A DNA stretch of 64,000 nt from WHSW01 sp963729075 (GTDB lineage Bacteria > Actinomycetota > Thermoleophilia > Solirubrobacterales > 70-9), in assembly GCA_963729075.1 (NCBI GenBank), contig CAVSMU010000011.1, positions 62,001-126,000 of the forward strand, in the 5' to 3' direction. The notes under the pieces are model-generated. The model made no database searches, had not been told where the DNA came from, and saw nothing but the letters and a program-made list of their open reading frames with translations. Positions 7,649-16,137 of the stretch are shown one piece after another (positions within the stretch are counted from its first letter, which is position 1; each line of letters opens with the position of its first letter). The translations under genes were made by a program, and so were the position numbers.

Positions 7649-9630
7649 CCGCCCGCCGTCCACGCGATCTGCGCCTCGGTCAGCCGGGCCCGGATCTCGC
7701 CCTCGATCCGCTCCGCGTTCGGCGCCCCGAGCTCGCGCATCATCGAGTCGTCGCGGATCCGGTAGTCGAGCAGCGGCTCGGGGATCACGTGCCCGATGAG
7801 GCCGGCGCGGCGCAGGCGCCGGTAGAAGGCCCAGTCCTCGAAGCTGGTCAGCTCCTGGCTGAAGCACAGCCCTTGGTCGAAGACCCGGCGCCGGAACACC
7901 GCCGCCGCGTCGCCGGCGACGTTGCGCTCCTCGACCAGCTCGCTCCAGTTGCCCAGCGGCCGCAGCCCCCGCCCCTCCGCTCCCCACTGGGCGCCCGACT
8001 CGTCCACGTAGCGCGCCCAGGAGGTTGCATACGCGAGGCTCGGGTCCGCCTCTAGGACGTCGACGCAGCGCTCGACGAAGGTCGGCGTGGCGACGTTGTC
8101 CGCGTCGAGGAAGAAGACGTACGCGCCGCGCGCCTGCGTCGCCCCGGCGTTGCGCGCCGCCCCGAGGCCGGAGTTCGGCTGGGTCACCAGCTCGAGCGGG
8201 TAGCGGTCGGCGAGCTCGAGCAGGATCCCGTCATCGGGACCGAAGGAGCCGTCGTTGACGACGATCAGCTCCGTACGCGGATAGGTCTGCTCGGCCGCCG
8301 AGCGCACGGTCGCCTCGACGAATCGCGCCAGCCGGTAGTAGGGGATGACGATCGAGACCAGTGAGGCGCGCTCGGCGTCCGGAGCCGCAGCCCGGGCGCG
8401 TGGCGCGGGCCCGGCCGCGAGCTCCGCGTATCGCTCCCGGATCGGGTCGGGGTCGGTGAGCGCCTCGAATGCCGCGCGCGGCGAGCGCTCGCGGACGAGC
8501 GAGCGGGCGCGCTCGGGCTCCGCGGCGAGCGCCTCGATCGCCCGGGCCAGTGCGTCGGCGCCGACCCCTTCGGTGAGCCAGCCCGAACGTCCGTGGTCGA
8601 CCATCTCGGTGAGGCCGCCGGTCGGGGTCGCGAGCAGCGGCCGGTTGCGCTCCATAGCCTCGAGGCCCACCGTGGGCCAGCACTCCCACAGCGACGGCAG
8701 GACGACGAGGTCGTGGCTCGCGAACAGGCCGGCGACCTGGGAGCGCGGGACGGGCTCGCGCAGCTCCACCCTCGGATCGCCGCCGACCATGAGCTCGAGC
8801 ATCGAGCGCATCGACTGACCGAGCGGGGCGGTCGGCGTGTCGGCGCCGACCAGGGTCAGGCGAATGTCGTCGCCGGGGATCCCGCTGACCGCGCGGACGA
8901 GGTCGAGGACCCCCTTGCGGCGCTCGAGCCGGCCGACGTAGAGGAGCCGCAGCGGACCGGCGGCGGGCGCGTCGGCGGCGGCGTCCGGCGCGCTCGCGGG
9001 CTCGAGCGCCAGCGGGTTGCGGACCATCACCGGGCTCGGCAGCTCCCCGAGCCTGCGCTCGTAGGTCCCGAGCACGTCGCCGCCCGGCCACAGGACGTGG
9101 TCGCAGTGGGTCAGCGCGTACCGCTCCAGCTCGTAGGTGAGCCGCGGCTCGAGCTCGGAGGACAGGTGTCCGTTGAGGACGTCGGTGATCTCGGCGGTGG
9201 TGTGCAGGCGGACGCAGACCTTCGTCCGGCGCAGCCGCGGGTCGAGCGAGCGCGCGGCCTGGGTGGCGACGAAGCCCTCGCCAAGGAAGTCCGAGAACTC
9301 GACCAGGTCGGGCCCACCGCCGGGATACGCGGCAGCGACCGCCTCGAGCGCGTTGGCGCTCCAGCGATGCAGCCGGCTGCCGTGGAAGTCCTCGATCTCC
9401 CAGGGCCGCGGCTCGGCGACGAACCGGACCCGGAGGTCCGCGACGCGCGGATCCGACGCCCGCGCCAGTTCGGTGTGGTGCCTGCGATGGCGCTCGGTCG
9501 TGAACACGGTCACCTCGGCGACGGGCGCCAGCGTTCGCGCGGTCGCGGCGACGTAGGGGCCGATGCCCCCGCCCCCGAAGGGCGCGAGCTCGCGGGAGAC
9601 GAGCGCGATCTGCGGGCGCTCGGCGCTCAC
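7645..9630 (-). CDS. Bifunctional GT4-GT2 glycosyltransferase fusion
   Basis: A 661-residue two-domain protein. Residues 1 to about 410 are a GT4 (GT-B) domain: IALVSRELAPFGGGGIGPY at the start, LLYVGRLERRKGVLDLV in the donor lobe, and the E-x7-E-like region ECWPTVGLEAMERNRP. Residues from about 430 are a GT2 (GT-A) domain: SIVIPYYRLARFVEATVRS, VVNDGS, FFLDADN as the DxD, and FEDWAFYRRLRRAG as the catalytic-base region. A single chain could add two sugars in sequence. I chose GTG 9630 because it puts the first strand near the N-terminus; a GTG further upstream near 9668 is possible. A frameshifted paralog is at 30.8-32.8 kb. Confidence 0.85.
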   Translation of the reverse strand: MSAERPQIALVSRELAPFGGGGIGPYVAATARTLAPVAEVTVFTTERHRRHHTELARASDPRVADLRVRFVAEPRPWEIEDFHGSRLHRWSANALEAVAAAYPGGGPDLVEFSDFLGEGFVATQAARSLDPRLRRTKVCVRLHTTAEITDVLNGHLSSELEPRLTYELERYALTHCDHVLWPGGDVLGTYERRLGELPSPVMVRNPLALEPASAPDAAADAPAAGPLRLLYVGRLERRKGVLDLVRAVSGIPGDDIRLTLVGADTPTAPLGQSMRSMLELMVGGDPRVELREPVPRSQVAGLFASHDLVVLPSLWECWPTVGLEAMERNRPLLATPTGGLTEMVDHGRSGWLTEGVGADALARAIEALAAEPERARSLVRERSPRAAFEALTDPDPIRERYAELAAGPAPRARAAAPDAERASLVSIVIPYYRLARFVEATVRSAAEQTYPRTELIVVNDGSFGPDDGILLELADRYPLELVTQPNSGLGAARNAGATQARGAYVFFLDADNVATPTFVERCVDVLEADPSLAYATSWARYVDESGAQWGAEGRGLRPLGNWSELVEERNVAGDAAAVFRRRVFDQGLCFSQELTSFEDWAFYRRLRRAGLIGHVIPEPLLDYRIRDDSMMRELGAPNAERIEGEIRARLTEAQIAWTAGG

Positions 9631-9709
9631 CGCGGCCGTTGCGATCCAAGGCAGGCCGACATGCACGCCAGCGTAGCCCGGGGTCGCGGTGCGTTGTGCA
9701 CGGCTGCGC

Positions 9710-10444
9710 TCAGCGACGCCCGAGTGCGATGAGCCGGCGGCGCAAGCGCCGCGCCGCGTGGCGCGCGCGCCCGATGCGCCGGGCCCGGGCCTCGCGCAGC
9801 AGCGCCGCGGTGTCGAAGAAGCGCGGGTCGCCGGCCGGCTCGCCGGGCCCGCGCGTGCGCGCGTCGTCGACGACCACGACCCCGAGCCCGCCCCAGAGCT
9901 GGTTACGGAGCGACTCGGCGCGGAACAGGCGACCCGACACCGCGTCGAGGTCCGCGTAGGCCACCTTCGCGGCCCGGTCGAGGTCGACCCGGTCCACGCC
10001 GGCACGCACCTCCTCGTTCGTCGTGTCGTGGATGAGGATGAGCGTCCGGCTCACGGCCGGCGAGGCGAGCAGGTCCTCGAGGTCGCGGCGAACCCCGTCC
10101 GCGCTGTGATCGCCGTCGACGAGCACGAGGTCGACGTTGCGGCCCGCGCTCGCCAGCTCGGCGAGCAGCGACGGGAGCAGCTCGTGGCTGTCGCCGGTGT
10201 GGAAGTGGACCTGCTCGAGCTCCGCCAGCTCGGCCGGAGGGGCGACGAGGTCGAGAGAGTGAACCTCGGCGCTGTGCGCGGCGATCCGCCGCAGGCTTCC
10301 GCCCTCCGCGCGGCCGATCTCGATCGCGAGCGCGGGCTTGGCGAGCTCGAGGAAGCCCTCGAGCGCGGCGCGCTCGCCCACCGACATCTGCTGCGGCCCG
10401 TCGAACAGCGCCGCGAGGTTGGGCTCGCCCGGGCGGTCTACCAC
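9710..10444 (-). CDS. Class I SAM methyltransferase-like protein (Methyltransf_24/CmcI-like)
   Basis: A 244-residue protein with LAIEIGRAEGGSLRRIA as motif I, VDLVLVDGDHSADGVRRDL as the VDGDH motif typical of CmcI-like and Methyltransf_24 proteins, and LILIHDTTNEEVRAGV. The C-terminus is Arg-rich. Translation starts at GTG 10444, which lies inside the last codons of cysM, so it is coupled to that gene although its function looks like glycan decoration. The gene sits at the border between the glycan cluster and the cysteine genes; whether it serves either is unknown. Confidence 0.75.
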   Translation of the reverse strand: MVDRPGEPNLAALFDGPQQMSVGERAALEGFLELAKPALAIEIGRAEGGSLRRIAAHSAEVHSLDLVAPPAELAELEQVHFHTGDSHELLPSLLAELASAGRNVDLVLVDGDHSADGVRRDLEDLLASPAVSRTLILIHDTTNEEVRAGVDRVDLDRAAKVAYADLDAVSGRLFRAESLRNQLWGGLGVVVVDDARTRGPGEPAGDPRFFDTAALLREARARRIGRARHAARRLRRRLIALGRR

Positions 10445-11403
10445 CAGACGGTGGAGTCGATGCCCTCGAGCTCTTCGATCGACTGCGTGTACACGCCGGA
10501 GGAGAGGTACTTCCAGCCGTCGTCGGGGACGAGGAAGACGATGTTGCCCTGATCGAGCTCGGTGGCGATGCGGACGCAGATCGCCGCGATCGCGCCCGAC
10601 GAGACGCCCGCGAACAGCCCCTCCTCCACGAGCAGCCTCTGGGTCCAGACGATCGCGTCGCGGTTCGAGACCATGATCTTCCGGTCGAGCACCGAGAGGT
10701 CGATGATCGGCGGGATGAAGCCGTCGTCGAGCGAGCGCAGGCCCTGGACGAGCTCGCCCTGCATCGGCTCGGCGGCGACGATCTTGGTCTCCGGGTCGTG
10801 CTCCTTCAGCCTCCTGCCCACGCCCATCAGCGTCCCGCCGGTGCCGAGCCCGGCGACGAACGCCGCCACCTGGTCGAGCTCGTCGAGGATCTCGACCGCG
10901 GTGCCGTTGTAGTGGGCACCGGGGTTCGCCTGGTTCCCGTACTGGTAGGGCATGTAGTAAGAGGCGTCGGCCGAGGCCATGTCGAGCGCCAGCTCCACGG
11001 CGCCGTTCGATCCCTTGGCCCCCTCGGAGTAGACGATCTCGGCGCCGAACATGCGCAGCAGCTGGGTCCGCTCCTCGGTCACGTTGTCCGGCATCACGAC
11101 CTTCACCGGGTAGCCCTTGCGGCGGCAGATCATCGCCAGCGAGATGCCGGTGTTGCCGGAGGTCGGCTCGAGGATCGTCTGGCCGGGCTCGATCGCGCCC
11201 TCGGCCTCGGCGGCCTCGATCATCGCCTTCGCCACCCGGTCCTTGACCGAGCCGGTCGGGTTGCGGCCCTCGAGCTTGGCGAAGATCCGCACCTCGGGCT
11301 TGGGCGACAGACGCGGCAACTCGACCAGGGGCGTGTTGCCGACCGCCTCGATCATGTTGCCGTAGCGCCCGCCGCAGGGGCGGTTGAGCGTCGGGTCCAG
11401 CAT
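10438..11403 (-). CDS. cysM: O-phosphoserine sulfhydrylase, CysM type
   Basis: A 321-residue fold-type II PLP enzyme. The PLP lysine is in NPTGSVKDR (Lys54), the substrate loop is PTSGNTG (81-86), and the phosphate loop is GLGTGGTLMG. The C-terminus DDGWKYLSSGVY and the final WW closely resemble M. tuberculosis CysM, whose last residues close the active site, rather than ordinary CysK. The stretch GLRSLDDGF matches the region which in that enzyme carries the arginine selecting O-phosphoserine. In that system the sulfur donor is CysO-thiocarboxylate activated by MoeZ, and homologs of both lie at 48.1-49.6 kb here. ATG 11403 gives the usual length. It is divergent from the amino-acid importer, with a 130-bp shared regulatory region. 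Confidence 0.85.
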   Translation of the reverse strand: MLDPTLNRPCGGRYGNMIEAVGNTPLVELPRLSPKPEVRIFAKLEGRNPTGSVKDRVAKAMIEAAEAEGAIEPGQTILEPTSGNTGISLAMICRRKGYPVKVVMPDNVTEERTQLLRMFGAEIVYSEGAKGSNGAVELALDMASADASYYMPYQYGNQANPGAHYNGTAVEILDELDQVAAFVAGLGTGGTLMGVGRRLKEHDPETKIVAAEPMQGELVQGLRSLDDGFIPPIIDLSVLDRKIMVSNRDAIVWTQRLLVEEGLFAGVSSGAIAAICVRIATELDQGNIVFLVPDDGWKYLSSGVYTQSIEELEGIDSTVWW

Positions 11404-11494
11404 CGCCCCACAGAGTGTGGCAGGCCGCCCGCTCGCGCCCCTGCGCGCCCCCCACCGTCGCGGCCGGGCTGGGGGTGTATGTTCCCCGCCGAGC

Positions 11495-11511
11495 GCCCGG
11501 GAGGTCCGGGC
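11495..11511 (+). promoter_or_regulatory. Hairpin in the leader of the amino-acid ABC importer
   Basis: A 6-bp perfect inverted repeat (GCCCGG, 5-base loop, CCGGGC) 22 bp upstream of the ATG at 11534. The Shine-Dalgarno-like GAGAGGAAG (11523-11531) follows it. It may be a leader structure or an operator in the divergent region shared with cysM. No U-tract follows, so it is not a classical terminator. Confidence 0.4.
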
Positions 11512-11533
11512 ATCTTTGACACGAGAGGAAGTA

Positions 11534-12391
11534 ATGAGAGGAACTCGGCTCTGGCTGCTGATGGGGGTCATCGCGCTCTTGGTCAGCGCATTCGCGGTCG
11601 CGGGCTGCGGCGGCGACGACGATGATGACGACGGGGGTGACACGACCACCGCGGCGAGCGGCGAGGATCTCGGGCTGATCTCCGAAGGAACCCTGACGGT
11701 GGGCACGGACACCCCGTTCCCGCCGTTCGAGATCGGCCAGCCGCCCAACATCTCGGGCTACGACATCGAGATCATGAACGCGATCGCCGAGGACCTCGGC
11801 CTGACCCCGGAGTACACGGACACCGGCTTCGGGACGATCTTCCGAGACACGGCGAATGGCCAGTTCGACACCGCCGCGGCGGCGTCGACGATCACCAAGG
11901 GGCGCGAGAACGCGGTCGACTTCACCGACCCTTACTACGAGGCGCAGCAGGCCCTGCTCGTTCCCGAGGACTCCGACATCGCGTCGGTCGATGACCTCTC
12001 GGGGACGATCGTCGGGACCCAGGACGGGACCACCGGCGAGACCTACGCGAACGACGAGACCGACGCCTCCGAGGTGCGCGGCTTCCCCGAGGGCCCGAAC
12101 GCCGTCTCGGCGCTGGTCACCGGCCAGGTGGACGCGGTGATCATCGACCAGCCGGTCGCCGTCGACGCGGTCGAGAAGCAGGGCGGGGTCGAGATCGTGC
12201 AGGAGATCACGACCAACGAGCTCTACGGGTACGCGGTGGCCCCCGACAACGACGCCCTGCGCGAGGCGATGAACAAAGCGCTGGCGACGATCAAGGAGGA
12301 CGGCACCCTGGACGAGCTCTATGAGAAGTACTTCCAGACGACGCCGCCGCAATCGATACAGGGCGAGAACCCGCTGCTCACCAACGACTAG
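11534..12391 (+). CDS. Amino-acid ABC transporter substrate-binding lipoprotein
   Basis: A 285-residue SBP_bac_3 family protein. The N-terminus has a signal peptide with a lipobox (AVAGC, Cys at about residue 27), then a Gly/Asp/Thr-rich linker. The ligand-binding fold starts at LTVGTDTPFPPFEIG and includes GYDIEIMNAIAEDLG and AAASTITKGRENAVDFTDPYY, the standard polar amino-acid receptor motifs. ATG 11534 has a purine-rich ribosome site just upstream. With the permease and ATPase that follow, it forms a complete importer. Because cysM is divergent, cystine or a related sulfur amino acid is a plausible ligand, but the sequence does not prove the specificity. Confidence 0.88.
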   Translation: MRGTRLWLLMGVIALLVSAFAVAGCGGDDDDDDGGDTTTAASGEDLGLISEGTLTVGTDTPFPPFEIGQPPNISGYDIEIMNAIAEDLGLTPEYTDTGFGTIFRDTANGQFDTAAAASTITKGRENAVDFTDPYYEAQQALLVPEDSDIASVDDLSGTIVGTQDGTTGETYANDETDASEVRGFPEGPNAVSALVTGQVDAVIIDQPVAVDAVEKQGGVEIVQEITTNELYGYAVAPDNDALREAMNKALATIKEDGTLDELYEKYFQTTPPQSIQGENPLLTND

Positions 12392-12419
12392 GCGCGAGCG
12401 AAAACCGGGATCGGTACGA

Positions 12420-12442
12420 GAGGGCGCCTGGTTGGCGCCCTC
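12420..12442 (+). terminator. Hairpin between receptor and permease genes (attenuator-like)
   Basis: A 9-bp perfect stem (12420-12428 with 12434-12442; core AGGGCGCC/GGCGCCCT) around a 5-base loop, followed by TCCTCGTTTC. It lies 28 bp after the stop of the receptor gene and 46 bp before the permease. Such partial terminators or 3'-end stabilisers often give more receptor than membrane component; that role is inference. Confidence 0.65.
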
Positions 12443-12487
12443 CTCGTTTCGGGATAGCCTGAGCACGACAGCGAGCGAGGGAGAGCG

Positions 12488-13294
12488 ATGGATTTCATCC
12501 GTGAGTACTACTTCGACTTCGGCCTCATGGGCGACAACTTCGGCGCCGTGCTCGACGGCTTCTGGCTCACAGTCAAGCTGTCGATCATCTCCGGAGTCCT
12601 GGCGCTCGTCTGGGGCCTGGTGCTGGCGGTTCTGCGGCAGCTCCCCGGCAAGGCGACGGCTCCGCTTCGCTGGCTGACGATCGCCTACATCGACGTCTTT
12701 CGGGGCGTGCCGCTGCTCTTGGTGCTGTTCCTGGTCTCGGGCTTCCTCTCGGCCGCCCAGGCCGAGGACGTGATCCCGGAGGCGATCGGGTTGCCGACCT
12801 GGCTCGGCGAGACCTCACCATTCTGGTACGGGGTGATCTCGCTCACGCTCACCTACGGCGCCTACATGGCCGAGGTCTACCGGGCCGGGATCGAGGCGGT
12901 CCCCGGCGGTCAGACCGAGGCGGCGCGTTCGCTCGGGATGAGCCACGGCCAGGCGATGCGCTACATCATCGTGCCGCAGGCGATCCGCAAGGTGATCCCG
13001 CCGTTGCTCAACGACTTCATCGCGCTGATGAAGGACACCTCGCTGGTCAGCGTGATCGGCGCGCTCGAGGTCGTCCAGGCCGGCTTCGACATCCAGACGG
13101 CCGAGTTCAACGGCTCCGGCCTCGTCCTCGGGGCGCTTTTCTTCCTCGCGGTGACGATCCCGCTGGCGCGGGTGGTCGACTGGCTGATCTCGCGCGAGCA
13201 GGCGAAGACCGAGCGCGGGGGCGGCCCGGGCCCGAGCGGGGACGGGGAGGCCGAACCCGCCGGACCGCCGGCGACCGGGATGGCGGGGGCGTAG
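12488..13294 (+). CDS. Amino-acid ABC transporter permease (HisM/GlnP family)
   Basis: A 268-residue membrane protein with about five or six hydrophobic segments. YIDVFRGVPLLLVLF and the EAA loop GAYMAEVYRAGIEAVPGGQTEAA with LGMSHGQAMRYIIVPQA are diagnostic of the polar amino-acid permease family. The last 35 residues are a Gly/Pro-rich charged tail that looks disordered. A single permease gene suggests a homodimeric channel. The stop at 13292-13294 is directly followed by the ATPase gene. Confidence 0.9.
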   Translation: MDFIREYYFDFGLMGDNFGAVLDGFWLTVKLSIISGVLALVWGLVLAVLRQLPGKATAPLRWLTIAYIDVFRGVPLLLVLFLVSGFLSAAQAEDVIPEAIGLPTWLGETSPFWYGVISLTLTYGAYMAEVYRAGIEAVPGGQTEAARSLGMSHGQAMRYIIVPQAIRKVIPPLLNDFIALMKDTSLVSVIGALEVVQAGFDIQTAEFNGSGLVLGALFFLAVTIPLARVVDWLISREQAKTERGGGPGPSGDGEAEPAGPPATGMAGA

Positions 13295-13295
13295 G

Positions 13296-14096
13296 GTGGC
13301 GGCGATGGAGGCCGGAATGCCTAGCGAGAGCCCGACCGCGCCCGCCGCTGAGGGCGGACCGATGCTCAGCCTGCAGAACGTCTGCAAGCGCTTCGGCGAG
13401 CTCGAGGTGCTGCGCGGCGTCAGCGTCGACGTCAACCGTGGCGAGGTCGTCTGCGTGATCGGCCCCAGCGGCTCGGGCAAGTCGACGCTGCTGCGCTGCG
13501 TCAACCTGCTCGAGCCCCCAGAGGAGGGTCGGATCCTGCTCGAGGGCAAGGAGATCACCGGCAAGGACGCGGTCGAGGGCATCGACTTCGTCCGCCGCCG
13601 GGTCGGGATGGTGTTCCAGCAGTTCAACCTCTTCCCGCACAAGAGCGCGCTCGAGAACGTCTGCATCGCGCAGGAGAAGGTGCTCGACCGCAGCTCGAGC
13701 GAGGCGCGGGCGAAGGCCGAGGCGCTGCTCTCCCGGGTCGGGATGCCCGACAAGATCGGCGAGTATCCGGACCGGCTCTCGGGCGGCCAGCAGCAGCGGG
13801 TGGCGATCGCCCGGGCGCTGGCGATGGACCCCCACGTGATGCTGTTCGACGAGGTCACCTCGGCGCTCGACCCGGAGCTGGTCAAGGAGGTGCTCGACGT
13901 GATGCGCGAGCTCGCCGAGGAGGGGATGACGATGATCGTCGTGACCCACGAGATGGGCTTCGCCCGCGAGGTCGCGAGCCGGGTCGTGTTCATGGACGGC
14001 GGCGTCGTGGTCGAGGAGGGCCCGCCCGCCGAGGTGCTCGGAAACCCGCAGCAGGAGCGCACGAAGCGGTTCCTCGGGCTGGTGCTGGAGCATTAG
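13296..14096 (+). CDS. Amino-acid ABC transporter ATPase (GlnQ/HisP family)
   Basis: A 266-residue ATPase. Walker A GPSGSGKST, Q-loop VFQQFNLFPH, signature LSGGQQQR, Walker B VMLFDEVTSALDPE and switch VTHEMGF are all intact and match the GlnQ/HisP class. Starts are possible at GTG 13296, ATG 13305 and ATG 13317; the first is adjacent to the permease stop. The gene ends with KRFLGLVLEH. A near-identical stretch, with many synonymous differences, is found as an orphan 3' end at 18.42 kb, so a paralog of this gene once existed nearby. Confidence 0.92.
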   Translation: MAAMEAGMPSESPTAPAAEGGPMLSLQNVCKRFGELEVLRGVSVDVNRGEVVCVIGPSGSGKSTLLRCVNLLEPPEEGRILLEGKEITGKDAVEGIDFVRRRVGMVFQQFNLFPHKSALENVCIAQEKVLDRSSSEARAKAEALLSRVGMPDKIGEYPDRLSGGQQQRVAIARALAMDPHVMLFDEVTSALDPELVKEVLDVMRELAEEGMTMIVVTHEMGFAREVASRVVFMDGGVVVEEGPPAEVLGNPQQERTKRFLGLVLEH

Positions 14097-14101
14097 ACGG
14101 G

Positions 14102-14156
14102 TGATTCCACGACATCGAACGCGCGAATGACGCACGGATACCGTCGCGTGGAATCA
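14102..14156 (+). terminator. Inverted repeat after the importer operon
   Basis: Perfect 10-bp arms TGATTCCACG (14102-14111) and CGTGGAATCA (14147-14156) enclose 35 bases that contain a smaller GACG/CGTC stem. It starts 6 bp after the ATPase stop and ends 22 bp before the next gene. It could be a terminator, although it has no U-tract, or the palindrome of a small repeat element. Confidence 0.45.
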
Positions 14157-14177
14157 ACGATCTAGGCGCGGGCGGCC

Positions 14178-15390
14178 TTGGCGCCCGGGCAGACCGAGGA
14201 CGAGCTCGGCTACACGCCACAGCACTGGGAGGCCCGGCACGAGGTCGCCCGCGACGTCTTCGTCCCTTGGCTCGACGCGAACGTCCCGCTCGCCGGCAAG
14301 ACTGTGCTCGAGTACGGGTCCGGCAACGGCGCCGTGAGCTGCGCCGTCGCCGCCCGCGCCGGGCGCCTGATCGGGCTCGACATCGACGAGGGCGCCGTCG
14401 GCGAGGCCGGCCGGCGGGCCGCCGAGCGGGGCCTCGACAACCTCGAGCTCGAGGTCGTCACGGCGGAGGCGATCTTCGACCGCGTCGGCGCCCACGCCGG
14501 CGAGGTCGACCTGCTGCTCTTCTACGCGGTGCTCGAGCACCTGACGCTCGACGAGCGGCTCGAGGCGCTGCGGCTGGCACGCGAGGTCGTGCGCCCGGAC
14601 GGCCTGATCGCGGTGATCGAGCTCCCGAACCGGCTCGTCGACACCGACTACCACACCAGCCTGCTGCCGTTCTTCGACCAGCTGCCGGAGGAGCTCGCGC
14701 TCGCCTACGTCGACCGGTCGCCCCGCGCCGACTTCAGGCAGCAGATGCTCGACGCGCGCGCGGCCGACGCCGACGGTGGCCGCCTCGCGCTCGCCCGCTG
14801 GGGCACGGGCGCCAGCTTCCACGAGTTCGAGCTCGTCTTCGGCGACCTCTCCAGGCACGTGGTCGGGGGCGGATATGACCCGATGCTACTCGGCGACCGC
14901 AAGGTGCACGCCGACGAGACCGCGCTCGCCCGATACCTCGAGGGCGTGCGCCCCGACCTCCCCCCTCCCTTCTCCCGCTACTGGATCGACATCCTGCTCA
15001 GCCCGACGCCGATCGAGCCCGAGGCGAACCGGCTGATCCGTCCCTGGCCGATGGAGACACGGCTGAGCAGCCGTGCGCGATCCACCCGCTGGGAGACGAT
15101 CGCGCTGCCGAAGCGCAGGTGGCTGCGCGTCGAGGCGCCGGCGCCGACCCGGAGGGTGGTCTGCGTGCTGACGATCGAGTCCGAGCGGGCGCGGCTGACG
15201 CTGCGGGCCGGCGGCCTGCGGGTGACCAAAGAGCATCGCCGGCGAGCCCGCCCACCCGATCGTGGCCGAGCTCGAGCTCGAGCGAGACGCCGATTCGTTC
15301 ACGCTCGCGGTCAGCGAGGCATCGAGCTTCCAGTTCGTCGGGTTCGAGCTGCCGGCGGGATCGGGCACAGCGATACCGTCAGCGAAATGA
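14178..15390 (+). CDS. Class I SAM methyltransferase with a +1 frameshift near its 3' end
   Basis: About 400 residues. VLEYGSGNGAVSCAVAARAG is SAM motif I, GLDIDEGAVGEAG motif II, and DLLLFYAVLEHLTLDERL the post-I region. TTG 14178 is the only start codon after an in-frame stop at 14163. After about 15230 the original frame turns Arg-rich and runs on into the next gene, whereas the frame one base later encodes a normal acidic end (PIVAELELERDADSF) and stops at TGA 15388-15390, overlapping the next ATG (ATGA). So one extra base lies near 15225-15235. This could be a real mutation or a sequence error. The function is likely glycan or lipid methylation. Confidence 0.75.
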
Positions 15391-16136
15391 GCGACGCCCC
15401 TGACCCCGCCGAGCCGGTCGCCTCGGTGTGCGCGCGCCGCCGGGCCGGCTGGAGCGACGAGATCGCGTTCTGGGACCACTGGCTTGCGACGCGCGGCTTC
15501 AACTGGCCCGAGGACTACCGGCGCAAGACCGACCCGAAGGCCCGGATCCAGATCCCGCACCGCTTCCTGCCGCGCGAAGCGACCCGCCTGCGGCGATTCC
15601 TCGCGCGCCGGCGCCCGCGGATCTCGATCCTGGATGTCGGCAGCGGTCCGTTGTCGCTCGTCGGCACCCGCCTGCCGGGCGTCGAGGTCGAGCTCGTTCC
15701 CGTCGACCCGCTCGCCGGCGAGTACAACGCCCTGCTGGACCGTCACGGGGTGAGCCCGCCCGTGCGCACGCGGCCCTGCGCGGCCGAGAGCGTGGCGGAC
15801 GTGCTCGGCGAGGCGCGGTTCGACCTCGTCTACTGCCAGAACGCGCTCGATCACACGGAGGAGCCGCTCGCCGGGCTGGAGCAGATGGTCCGTGCGGTCA
15901 AGCCGGGCCGATGGGTACTGCTCAAGCACGTGATCGACGAGGGCGAGCACGAGGGCTACGTCGGCTTGCACGACTGGAACTTCAGGATCGAGGACGGCAG
16001 GTTCGTGATCTGGAACCGCGAGACGCGCATCTACCCCGACGAGCGCCTCCCTCTGGCCGCCGGCGTCGAGGCCGAGCTGGTGGACGAGGAGGGCTACACC
16101 TGGGTCCGGGTCGGGATCCGCCGCCGGGCGGACTGA
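15387..16136 (+). CDS. Class I SAM methyltransferase
   Basis: A 249-residue protein. The N-terminus SDEIAFWDHWLATRGFNWPED is a conserved cap, followed by ISILDVGSGPLSLVGTRLPG (motif I, with VDPLAGEYN as the acidic strand) and FDLVYCQNALDHTEEPLAGLEQM. WVLLKHVIDEGEHEGYVGLHDWNF is characteristic of a small family found in actinobacterial surface-glycan loci. ATG 15387 overlaps the corrected stop of the previous methyltransferase. The 3' end converges on the deacetylase-like gene one base away. The substrate is unknown. Confidence 0.82.
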   Translation: MSDAPDPAEPVASVCARRRAGWSDEIAFWDHWLATRGFNWPEDYRRKTDPKARIQIPHRFLPREATRLRRFLARRRPRISILDVGSGPLSLVGTRLPGVEVELVPVDPLAGEYNALLDRHGVSPPVRTRPCAAESVADVLGEARFDLVYCQNALDHTEEPLAGLEQMVRAVKPGRWVLLKHVIDEGEHEGYVGLHDWNFRIEDGRFVIWNRETRIYPDERLPLAAGVEAELVDEEGYTWVRVGIRRRAD

Positions 16137-16137
16137 G

